A DNA stretch of 8,367 bases. Source: Proteiniphilum sp. GTDB lineage: Bacteria; Bacteroidota; Bacteroidia; Bacteroidales; Dysgonomonadaceae. Each line of letters starts with the position of its first letter. Within the stretch, counting starts at the first letter, position 1. Location: the NCBI GenBank assembly GCA_031255275.1, contig JAIRSV010000088.1, positions 1-8,367 on the forward strand. The letters are read 5' to 3'. Positions 1 to 5,926 of this stretch are shown one piece after another. The position numbers and the translations under genes were made by a program. The notes beneath the pieces were generated by a model that did no database searches, was not told the DNA's origin, and was given only the letters and a program-made list of their open reading frames with translations.

Positions 1-15
1 TCGAAATGACGGCAC

Positions 16-55
16 CACATCATCACATCATCACATCATCACATAGCCACATCAA
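16..55 (+). repeat. 8-bp tandem array, five units
   Basis: Five consecutive 8-bp units are present: cacatcat three times (16-39), then cacatagc (40-47) and cacatcaa (48-55). A degenerate array with the same unit and the same strand orientation lies at 8197-8220 in the right cluster. Variable copy number is likely for such an array, but that is inference. Confidence 0.85.
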
Positions 56-83
56 CCAGCTCGGGGAGCGCCGGAGCTGGTTG
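53..83. repeat. Hairpin with a 10-bp perfect stem
   Basis: The arms caaccagctc (53-62) and gagctggttg (74-83) are perfect reverse complements around an 11-base GC-rich loop. The structure arises because the agctggtt motif that ends one repeat module sits opposite an inverted copy of itself. No T-tract or nearby gene end makes it an obvious terminator. Confidence 0.7.
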
Positions 84-177
84 TTTTTGGCGCATAGGTT
101 ATGTAAATCAAATAAATCAGAAGAATCACAGTTCAGACAATTAGCAAAGAAATCGCTTAATAAAGAAATCGCTCGTC

Positions 178-197
178 GGGGCGGGTGCTCCCGCCCC
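178..197. repeat. GC-rich hairpin, 8-bp stem, 4-base loop
   Basis: The arms ggggcggg (178-185) and cccgcccc (190-197) pair perfectly around tgct. The inverted counterpart at 8137-8156 is identical. Very stable short GC hairpins of this kind are typical of dispersed REP-like intergenic elements. No T-run follows on either strand, so a terminator role is not supported. Confidence 0.8.
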
Positions 198-352
198 TTG
201 CCGCTCCGGCGTTCCCCGAGCTGGTTTTCTCCGCTTCTCGACTTCTTTACTTGGGGAAGTGGTGGGTTGAAGGTCGGACAAAATTAAAGGCGAGCTCTGC
301 GGCCCGCCTCTAAAATCCTTACCGAGGGGAAAACGTCTTTCCCCCTCCCCCC

Positions 353-1750
353 TCAATCCAGAGACTTGATCATGTCTTCGGGACGAACCCATCTGTCGAA
401 ATCTTCCGCGGAAACGTATCCCAGACGAATAGCTTCTTCCTTGAGGGTCGTCCCGTTCCGGTGTGCGGCATTGGCGATTTCGGCGGCTTTATAGTACCCG
501 ATCTTCGTATTCAGCGCAGTCACCAGCATCAGCGAATTGTTCAGCAGTTCCCTGATGCGCGATCTGTTAGGCTCGATGCCTGACACGCAGTGAATATCGA
601 ACGACACGGCTGCATCTCCCAGCAACTGCGCACTCTGAAGGAAATTGGCCGCCATCACCGGCTTGAAGACATTCAACTCAAAATGCCCCTGCATACCGCC
701 CGCAGCAATAGCTACATCATTCCCCAGCACCTGGACGCAGACCATGGTCAACGCCTCGCACTGTGTGGGATTCACCTTCCCCGGCATGATGGACGAACCC
801 GGCTCGTTCGCCGGAATGGTGATCTCTCCGATACCGCTCCTCGGACCGGAGGCCAGCAGACGTATATCGTTGGCAATCTTGTTGAGCGAGACCGCTACCT
901 GCTTCAGCGCGCCATGCGTCTCCACGATGGCGTCGTGGGCGGCAAGTGCTTCAAACTTGTTCGCAGCCGTCACAAAGGGCAGGCCGGTGAACTCGGCAAT
1001 GTAACGCGCTACGGTCACATCATAATTCCGGGGCGTATTCAGCCCCGTTCCCACCGCCGTGCCGCCGAGGGCTAACCCGGCAAGGTGTGGCAGCGTATTT
1101 TCGACGGCGCGGATGCCATACTCCAGCTGCGCGGCATAGCCGCTGAATTCCTGTCCCAGCGTGAGGGGCGTAGCATCCATCAGGTGAGTCCGTCCGATCT
1201 TCACCACATCTCCCATCTCTTCCGACTTGGCCGCCAGCGACCGCTGCAGCCGGCGCAATCCGGGAAGAGTCACCTCCGCAATCTTCCGGTAGCAGGCTAT
1301 GTGCATCCCCGTGGGGAAGGTGTCGTTAGACGATTGTGACTTGTTCACATCATCATTCGGCAGCAAGGTCTTTTCACCCTCGCCCACCGTCTTTCCCGCT
1401 AACTGATGGGCGCGATTGGCTATCACCTCATTCACATTCATGTTACTCTGCGTCCCCGATCCCGTCTGCCAGATGACCAGCGGAAACTGATCGTCAAGCT
1501 TGCCTGCCAGGATCTCGTCACACACCTGCGCGATACGGTCGCGTTTCTCCTGCGACAGCACCCCAAGTTCGTGATTGGCATACGCCGCTCCCTTCTTCAG
1601 GTAAGCAAACCCGTAAATAATCTCCATCGGCATGGATGCGGGAGTGCCGATCTTAAAATTATTGCGCGACCGCTCGGTCTGCGCTCCCCACAGCCTGTCG
1701 GCCGGCACCTGCACCTCGCCCAGTGTATCCTTCTCAATTCTGTAAATCAT
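353..1750 (-). CDS. fumC: Class II fumarate hydratase (FumC)
   Basis: This gene encodes a 465-residue cytosolic enzyme that interconverts fumarate and L-malate. The length is normal for the iron-independent class II fumarases, which act as homotetramers. All three conserved regions of the aspartase/fumarase superfamily are visible: SGTQSNMNVNEV near residue 98, GRTHLMDATP near 186 (H189 at the conserved catalytic histidine) and the signature GSSIMPGKVNP at 318-328, whose serine loop carries the catalytic base. The ATG at 1748-1750 starts directly with the expected N-terminus (RIEKDTLGEVQVP) and lacks a clear Shine-Dalgarno sequence, which is common in Bacteroidota. The gene stands alone, divergent from feoAB, with a candidate promoter at 1827-1859. 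Aspartase and argininosuccinate lyase are relatives, but the motif wording and length fit FumC best. The ORF is intact. Confidence 0.97.
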   Translation of the reverse strand: MIYRIEKDTLGEVQVPADRLWGAQTERSRNNFKIGTPASMPMEIIYGFAYLKKGAAYANHELGVLSQEKRDRIAQVCDEILAGKLDDQFPLVIWQTGSGTQSNMNVNEVIANRAHQLAGKTVGEGEKTLLPNDDVNKSQSSNDTFPTGMHIACYRKIAEVTLPGLRRLQRSLAAKSEEMGDVVKIGRTHLMDATPLTLGQEFSGYAAQLEYGIRAVENTLPHLAGLALGGTAVGTGLNTPRNYDVTVARYIAEFTGLPFVTAANKFEALAAHDAIVETHGALKQVAVSLNKIANDIRLLASGPRSGIGEITIPANEPGSSIMPGKVNPTQCEALTMVCVQVLGNDVAIAAGGMQGHFELNVFKPVMAANFLQSAQLLGDAAVSFDIHCVSGIEPNRSRIRELLNNSLMLVTALNTKIGYYKAAEIANAAHRNGTTLKEEAIRLGYVSAEDFDRWVRPEDMIKSLD

Positions 1751-1826
1751 AAAACATTCGGTTTAATAGAGTTTATATCGAATTTAATATCACCGGAACC
1801 GACCGCTACGGCGACGGCTCCGCCTG

Positions 1827-1859
1827 CAAAAGTACAAAGAAAAAACGGCATAAGGCAAA
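1827..1859 (-). promoter_or_regulatory. Candidate fumC promoter (Bacteroidota type)
   Basis: Read on the minus strand, TACTTTTG (1834 to 1827) matches the TAnnTTTG -7 consensus of Bacteroidota. A TTTG (1859 to 1856) lies 21 bases upstream, in the expected place for the -33 element. Transcription would start about 70-75 bases before the fumC ATG. The call rests on consensus and spacing only. Confidence 0.5.
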
Positions 1860-2007
1860 ATTGCACACAGGCAATATACTCATATTCACGGCAAACTTCC
1901 GCGGAAATATACCCATCCGGAGGGATGGATTTGCGTCGGAAATATCCGTTCCTTTGAGGCGGCAAGTGCCTGGACAGAATCAGTATAAATAAAACAGCAA
2001 AAAAACC

Positions 2008-2015
2008 TATCTTTG
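2008..2015 (+). promoter_or_regulatory. feoAB promoter -7 element
   Basis: TATCTTTG, followed by c, is a full match to the Bacteroidota TAnnTTTG element and lies 24 bases before the ATG at 2040, implying a leader of roughly 15-20 bases. No TTTG sits at the -33 distance, which suggests the promoter may need an activator or be weak when unaided. The TTG at 2013-2015, which could be taken as a start codon, lies inside this element. Confidence 0.6.
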
Positions 2016-2039
2016 CAAATCAAAAAAAAAGGAAACAGA

Positions 2040-4607
2040 ATGCGTCTTTCGGAACTACAGACAGGAGAAAAAGCATACATCATAAAAGTAAACGGCAGCG
2101 GAGCCTTCAGGAAACGGATCCTGGAAATGGGATTCGTCCGCGGCGAAGAGGTAAGGTCTATCCTGAACGCCCCGCTGCACGACCCCATCAAATACGGAAT
2201 CATGGAATACGAAGTATCGCTGCGCCGAAGCGAGGCTGTGATGATCGAAATATCCATGCTCAGAGAAGGTACCTTCTACAAAGCAGAACCCGAACCTGAC
2301 GTCGCCTTCTCCACCTTCTCCACCGTCTCCACCGTCTCCACCTTCCACGCCATCCCCGCCTTCCCCGCCGCCGCCGACGAAACGGAACCCTCCGTCGCGA
2401 CACGCCACATCCCTCCCTCCCGTCCCGACGGAAGCGTCCGCACATCCCCCTCTCCCACCATCACAGTCGCCCTGGTCGGGAATCCCAATGCGGGAAAGAC
2501 ATCCCTCTTCAACCTCGCCTCCGGAGCCCGCGAGCGGGTAGGGAACTACAGCGGCGTCACCGTCAACGCCAAAGAGGGGTATATGAAACACCGCGGATAC
2601 CGCATCAGGCTGATAGACCTTCCCGGCACCTATTCGCTGTCAGCCTACACTCCCGAAGAACTGTTCGTCAGGAAACACATACTGGAAGAGAAACCCGATG
2701 TAATCGTCAACGTAGTCTCCGCCTCGGCGCCGGAACGGAACCTCTACCTCACTGCCGAACTGATTGACCTGGGCGTCCCGACGGTGATTGCCCTCAACAT
2801 GTATGACGAGCTGCAGGAGAGCGGACGCACCTTCGACCACGAAGCGCTGGGATCGATGCTCGGCATCCCCGTCATACCCACCGTCGGGAAGCGGGGCGAA
2901 GGGATCCCGAAGCTCCTCGACACGGTGATAGCCCTCCACCGCGGAGAGATCGCCGGGAGGTCGGGACAGGTAAAGATCCCCTACGGCCGAGTCGCCGAAA
3001 AGTCTATCGCCGTCATGGAGAGAACGCTCGCCGGGAAAGACCTCTCCGGACTGAAAGTCTCCCTCCGGTACATCTGCATAAAACTGCTCGAAGGCGACAG
3101 CGCCATCGAAAGCGAAATAGGGAGACTGCCCCGCGCCAAAGAGATTTTCGCCAGGAGAGACAGAGAACGCGCATACATCGAGAAGCTGCTTCGCGAAGAC
3201 CCCGAAGCCGCTTTCACCAACGCGCGCTACGGATTCATCGCCGGAGGGCTGAAAAAGACCCTCGGCAGGAAGACAAACTTCACGGACAGAACAAAGCGAA
3301 TCGACTCCGTCGTAACGAACAGATATGCCGGATTCCCGATATTCTTTCTTTTCCTGTGGCTGATGTTCGAAACCACATTCCGCCTGGGGAGCTATCCGAT
3401 GGAGTGGATCGAATGGGCGGTGAGACTTGCGGGGAATTTCGTGAGAGGCGCCATGACGGACGGCCCTCTGAAAGACCTCATCGTGGACGGAATCATCGGC
3501 GGCGTGGGCGGCGTAATCGTTTTTCTGCCCAACATCGTCATCCTCTACCTCTTCATCTCCTTCATGGAAGATTCGGGTTACATGGCACGCGTCGCTTTCA
3601 TCATGGACAAGGTGATGCACAAAATCGGCGTACACGGAAAATCATTTATCCCCCTCATCATGGGATTCGGCTGCAACGTTCCCGCCATCATGTCCACCCG
3701 CACGATCGAGAGCCGCAACAGCCGCATGATCACGATGCTCATCGTCCCCTTCATGTCCTGCAGCGCGCGCCTGCCGGTATACATCCTCTTCGTAAGCGCC
3801 TTTTTCCCCGCAAAAGGCAGCTTCATCCTGCTCGGACTCTACGCCACAGGCATCCTGGTGGCCATCCTCACGGCGCTGCTGCTGCGGAAGAAAGTCTTTA
3901 AAAAGGAGGATACGCCATTCGTCATGGAACTCCCGCCCTACCGTATGCCTGCGCCGAAATCGGTACTTATCCACATGTGGGACCGTTCGCGACAGTATCT
4001 CGGCAAGATGGGCGGTCCCATCCTCATCGCCTCCATCCTCATCTGGTTTCTGGGCTACTTCCCCCGCGACGGGGAGCGCGAAGCGCAGTTCGACCGTCAG
4101 GCCGCCCGGATAGAAACCCTGTGCGCGCAGAACGAAATAACCGTTGGCGAGAGAGATCGTCAGCTCTCGGCCCTGGAGCGGCAGCGCAGTACGGAACATC
4201 AGGAAAATTCCTGCATCGGACGGATCGGGCAGACCATCGAACCCGTCATGCGTCCGCTCGGCTTCGACTGGAAAATATCCATCGGACTCCTGTCCGGGAT
4301 GGCCGCCAAGGAGATCGTGATCAGCACGATGGGCGTTCTCTACACGGGCGACGGCGAAGACCAGCAGTCGCTGCAGGAGCGGCTGAAGACCGAAGTACAC
4401 GCTGACGGTTCACCCGTCTTTACGCCGCAGGTCATCATCGGATTCCTGCTCTTCGTCCTGATATATTTCCCGTGCATAGCCACCATCGTCGCCATCAGAG
4501 AAGAATCTCATTCGCGGAAGTGGGCGCTGTTCAGCGTACTCTATTCCACCGGACTTGCATGGCTGATCGTTTTTCTGATCCGTCAGATAGCCGGCCTTCC
4601 GTCATAA
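2040..4607 (+). CDS. feoB: FeoA-FeoB fusion, ferrous iron transporter
   Basis: This gene encodes an 855-residue inner-membrane Fe(II) importer with a FeoA domain fused to the N-terminus of FeoB. Residues 1-75 or so are the SH3-like FeoA domain (MRLSELQTGEKAYIIKV; FRKRILEMGFVRGEEV). Residues about 79-140 form a low-complexity linker that includes FSTFSTVSTVST. The G domain follows: G1 GNPNAGKTS from residue 147, G3 DLPG at 193-196 and G4 NMYD at 253-256. Membrane segments begin near 432 and include the two gate motifs, GFGCNVPA (542-549) and GMAAKEIVISTMG (from 753). A polar, helix-prone insert lies near residues 675-730. E. coli FeoB has 773 residues and a separate FeoA; the fusion is a common Bacteroidota arrangement. 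I chose the ATG at 2040 over an in-frame TTG at 2013 because the latter lies in the promoter; an aagga ribosome site lies at 2029-2033. The ORF is intact. Confidence 0.97.
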   Translation: MRLSELQTGEKAYIIKVNGSGAFRKRILEMGFVRGEEVRSILNAPLHDPIKYGIMEYEVSLRRSEAVMIEISMLREGTFYKAEPEPDVAFSTFSTVSTVSTFHAIPAFPAAADETEPSVATRHIPPSRPDGSVRTSPSPTITVALVGNPNAGKTSLFNLASGARERVGNYSGVTVNAKEGYMKHRGYRIRLIDLPGTYSLSAYTPEELFVRKHILEEKPDVIVNVVSASAPERNLYLTAELIDLGVPTVIALNMYDELQESGRTFDHEALGSMLGIPVIPTVGKRGEGIPKLLDTVIALHRGEIAGRSGQVKIPYGRVAEKSIAVMERTLAGKDLSGLKVSLRYICIKLLEGDSAIESEIGRLPRAKEIFARRDRERAYIEKLLREDPEAAFTNARYGFIAGGLKKTLGRKTNFTDRTKRIDSVVTNRYAGFPIFFLFLWLMFETTFRLGSYPMEWIEWAVRLAGNFVRGAMTDGPLKDLIVDGIIGGVGGVIVFLPNIVILYLFISFMEDSGYMARVAFIMDKVMHKIGVHGKSFIPLIMGFGCNVPAIMSTRTIESRNSRMITMLIVPFMSCSARLPVYILFVSAFFPAKGSFILLGLYATGILVAILTALLLRKKVFKKEDTPFVMELPPYRMPAPKSVLIHMWDRSRQYLGKMGGPILIASILIWFLGYFPRDGEREAQFDRQAARIETLCAQNEITVGERDRQLSALERQRSTEHQENSCIGRIGQTIEPVMRPLGFDWKISIGLLSGMAAKEIVISTMGVLYTGDGEDQQSLQERLKTEVHADGSPVFTPQVIIGFLLFVLIYFPCIATIVAIREESHSRKWALFSVLYSTGLAWLIVFLIRQIAGLPS
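2307..2342 (+). repeat. In-frame 9-bp tandem repeat in the FeoA-FeoB linker
   Basis: Four 9-bp units (ttctccacc twice, then gtctccacc twice) encode FST-FST-VST-VST. A fifth, degraded unit may begin at 2343 (ttccacgcc). Gain or loss of units would keep the frame and only change linker length between the FeoA domain and the G domain. Confidence 0.85.
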
Positions 4608-4666
4608 GGTCAAGGCCGTCAGACGGCGGACAAGAACTTTTCGCGCAACGATTCCGTTTTTATTAT

Positions 4667-4849
4667 ATGAATATACAGCTCATTACGGTCATCGTCATCG
4701 GGACAGTCACGGGAGCCGTCCTGCTGCGGAAGCTTTACGGATTCTTTTTCACCGGGAAAAATTCATCCCGCTGCAGCGGCTGCCAATCATGCGATTTGGG
4801 AAAGGTGCGTACTCCGAAAGGTCATTTCCCGAAAAACCGGCACGGTTAA
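4667..4849 (+). CDS. FeoB-associated Cys-rich membrane protein
   Basis: This is a 60-residue protein. It has one N-terminal membrane segment (about residues 3-28, LITVIVIGTVTGAVLL followed by RKLYGFFF), then the motif CSGCQSC at residues 36-42 and a short basic tail. That plan matches the small FeoB-associated Cys-rich proteins that often follow feoB in bacteria without an E. coli-type FeoC. It begins 59 bases after the feoB stop on the same strand, so co-transcription is likely. The cysteines could hold iron or an Fe-S cluster and help regulate or assemble FeoB; that role is inferred. The frame stays open upstream to 4472, but this part overlaps feoB in another frame, so I take the ATG at 4667. 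There is no clear Shine-Dalgarno sequence. Its stop codon lies in the loop of the hairpin at 4836-4860. Confidence 0.88.
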   Translation: MNIQLITVIVIGTVTGAVLLRKLYGFFFTGKNSSRCSGCQSCDLGKVRTPKGHFPKNRHG

Positions 4850-4860
4850 AATGTGCCGGT
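4831..4860 (-). terminator. Intrinsic terminator for the minus-strand PepSY/two-component unit
   Basis: The arms accggcac (4836-4843) and gtgccggt (4853-4860) form a perfect 8-bp stem with a 9-base loop. Read on the minus strand, the stem is followed at once by tttttc, the classic intrinsic terminator layout. On the plus strand no T-run follows directly; the first lies about 20 bases downstream (4879-4883). The hairpin therefore best serves the transcript coming from the PepSY-like lipoprotein gene, about 80 bases downstream of its stop, and may also protect the 3' end of the feo transcript. Confidence 0.6.
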
Positions 4861-4937
4861 GTGACTTCCGAAATACAGAGAAGTTTTTGAAGGGGTGTTT
4901 TTTCGCTCTTGAGATTGAGATCCTCCGATTCCGGAAA

Positions 4938-5387
4938 TCAGTTCAGTACCCGTCCGTCGCCGTCGATTCTCACCCACATTTCGTGACGGCCTCTTTCGAG
5001 TTCCAGCAGATAGTAACTGTCATACGCAGTCTCTACAAAATCGGCATCGTCGATACGGTACCCCGCAAAGGCGGAACCGGTCAACGCCTCCCTCACCGCC
5101 TGCGGCAAATCTGAAATGGAGACATCCCACGAAGTCTGCAGCCAGCGGCCCTTCAGATCGAAAAGAACCTCTTTGTCCGTGTTCCCGTGAATGATACTCA
5201 CTTCTATCCGCCGACCCTCTTCCCGTTCGACTTCCAGGATCAGGGCGCCCGGATATTTCTTCATGACGAATGTGCTGACTTCCGTGGTCAGGGCGGCCGG
5301 CAGATAGTCGTCGTCGCAGCCTGAGAGCAACAGGGCGATTACTGTCAGCGCTGACAGTACTACGAAATTGAATGGACGCTGTTTCAT
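4938..5387 (-). CDS. PepSY-like domain lipoprotein
   Basis: This gene encodes a 149-residue predicted lipoprotein. Residues 1-24 form a signal peptide with hydrophobic core VVLSALTVIALLL and lipobox LSGC, so C24 would be lipidated. The next residues, DDDY, are acidic, which resembles Bacteroidota lipoprotein surface-export signals. The mature part has two PepSY-like repeats (about 33-85 and 90-149) with the usual pattern: a helix ending in KKYPGA, then strands with EVEREEGRRIEV and VLFDLKGRWLQ. The family is PepSY_like/DUF2874, whose biochemical role is not well established. An ATG three codons upstream (5394-5396) is possible, but the aagagg ribosome site sits too close to it; the ATG at 5385-5387 has better spacing and starts the signal peptide directly. 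The gene follows its paralogue by 18 bases. A 20-bp palindrome lies in the signal-peptide codons. Confidence 0.85.
   Translation of the reverse strand: MKQRPFNFVVLSALTVIALLLSGCDDDYLPAALTTEVSTFVMKKYPGALILEVEREEGRRIEVSIIHGNTDKEVLFDLKGRWLQTSWDVSISDLPQAVREALTGSAFAGYRIDDADFVETAYDSYYLLELERGRHEMWVRIDGDGRVLN
5340..5359. repeat. Perfect 20-bp palindrome in signal-peptide codons
   Basis: The sequence tactgtcagcgctgacagta is its own reverse complement. It covers codons of V-L-S-A-L-T-V in the PepSY-like lipoprotein. A two-fold symmetric site of this length could be an operator for a dimeric regulator or part of a short RNA structure just after the start codon; coincidence is also possible. Confidence 0.9.
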
Positions 5388-5405
5388 ATCCCTCATACCT
5401 CTTTT

Positions 5406-5846
5406 TTAATCGTCGATGTCGATCAGGTTGAAATGCGCGTCAAACTCCAGTTCCAGGCCATTCTGAAGTTTCACCTCGTGCCGGCGACGGCTCTTTTTCT
5501 CGATCCCGGTTATCTTCAGCGCGGGATAATTCTTCCGCACATAATCCGTTATCTGTTCCGGGACTATTCCCGCAGGGACTTCCGTGTATTTGCAGTTGAT
5601 CTCTTTCCAGAAACCTTTTCTGTCAAATTCCACCTTGCTGCCGCTGGTGAAAATAACTTCGTAACTTACCTCCATCAGGTCGCACTCCATCTTCACCAGC
5701 GCCGCGGACTGATTGGGAAAATGTTTTTCGATCATTTGCCGGGACTCTGCCGGCAACTGTTCAAAGCTGACAGGCCGGTCATCGCCGGCCTTCGACGCTG
5801 TGTGGACGGCGGCCACACACAGCAACAGGAATAATAATCTTTTCAT
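5406..5846 (-). CDS. PepSY-like domain secreted protein
   Basis: This gene encodes a 146-residue exported protein. Residues 1-20 are a signal peptide (MKRLLFLLLCVAAVHTASKA) with likely signal peptidase I cleavage after SKA; C10 does not sit in a good lipobox, so a soluble periplasmic form is expected. Two PepSY-like repeats follow, about 27-84 (IEKHFPNQ, VSYEVIFTSGSKVEFDRKGFWKEI) and 88-146 (VRKNYPALKITGIEKK, HEVKLQNGLELEFDAHFNLI). Both match the PepSY_like/DUF2874 pattern. The frame continues upstream to 5930, but the extension would precede the signal peptide and cover the candidate promoter at 5877-5884, so I use the ATG at 5844-5846. A start at 5855 is also possible. No Shine-Dalgarno sequence is clear. 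The gene leads a two-gene unit with the lipoprotein paralogue and lies 80 bases after the kinase stop. Confidence 0.85.
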   Translation of the reverse strand: MKRLLFLLLCVAAVHTASKAGDDRPVSFEQLPAESRQMIEKHFPNQSAALVKMECDLMEVSYEVIFTSGSKVEFDRKGFWKEINCKYTEVPAGIVPEQITDYVRKNYPALKITGIEKKSRRRHEVKLQNGLELEFDAHFNLIDIDD

Positions 5847-5876
5847 ATACATCATATTTTTGGGGTTTATACGCAG

Positions 5877-5884
5877 CAAATCTA
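5877..5884 (-). promoter_or_regulatory. Candidate promoter for the PepSY-like gene pair
   Basis: On the minus strand TAGATTTG (5884 to 5877), followed by c, matches the TAnnTTTG -7 consensus. It lies 30 bases upstream of the ATG at 5846, implying a short leader. No clear TTTG occurs at the -33 distance. The pair could thus be expressed from its own promoter as well as by read-through from the kinase gene. Confidence 0.45.
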
Positions 5885-5926
5885 CGGCGGGATTCTGAAA
5901 AGAATATGAAATGGCAGACTTTTTTT

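Larger units (their letters stand above)
1..240. repeat. Left intergenic mosaic repeat cluster
   Basis: This non-coding stretch is built of short repeated modules. Positions 1-13 are an exact inverted copy of 8227-8239. Positions 16-55 are an 8-bp tandem array. Positions 53-83 can form a hairpin with a 10-bp stem. Positions 81-140 match 8041-8109 in inverted orientation, with a 9-bp length difference and about four substitutions. Positions 165-226 match 8108-8169 in inverted orientation at 60 of 62 bases. The 12-mer aaagaaatcgct occurs twice, at 146-157 and 162-173. Open frames through it have low-complexity translations and no family resemblance, so I treat them as spurious. The module content looks like a dispersed intergenic repeat family; I see no transposase or target-site duplication. 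Positions 241-352, up to the fumC stop, hold a weak hairpin (326-344) and no gene. Confidence 0.8.
1751..2039. other. Divergent fumC / feoAB intergenic region
   Basis: This 289-base region separates two divergent genes and carries a promoter core for each. Between them are a 9-bp direct repeat, cggaaatat, at 1902-1910 and 1937-1945; a 10-bp palindrome, ttccgcggaa, at 1897-1906; and a hairpin with arms ccatcc (1913-1918) and ggatgg (1923-1928). These could be operator sites for an iron- or redox-responsive regulator, but I see no good match to a classical 19-bp Fur box. Frames open on both strands here give no recognisable protein. Confidence 0.6.

Noticed and set aside
1..240. CRISPR array
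   Set aside because: The repeats are 8-12 bp and contiguous or irregular; there are no unique spacers of regular length and no cas genes.
6..287. 93-codon plus-strand frame in the left repeat cluster
   Set aside because: It consists of tandem His codons and repeat modules; the same module gives a similar spurious peptide on the minus strand of the right cluster.
326..344. Hairpin ggggaaa/tttcccc downstream of fumC as an intrinsic terminator
   Set aside because: The stem is only seven pairs and no T-tract follows on the minus strand, so termination there cannot be claimed.
1747..1965. 72-codon minus-strand frame upstream of fumC
   Set aside because: It covers the fumC promoter and intergenic repeats, and its translation is not recognisable.
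2640..3635. 331-codon open frame on the minus strand inside feoAB
   Set aside because: It is antisense to a clear FeoB coding frame; the His/Asp/Glu-rich translation has no family features and reflects GC-biased codon positions.
3642..4400. 252-codon open frame on the minus strand inside feoB
   Set aside because: It opposes the conserved FeoB gate motifs and shows no protein family pattern.
4615..4627. gccgtc/gacggc inverted repeat after the feoB stop as a terminator
   Set aside because: The arms are separated by one base, so a real hairpin would be short, and no T-run follows; the downstream Cys-rich gene is expected to be co-transcribed.
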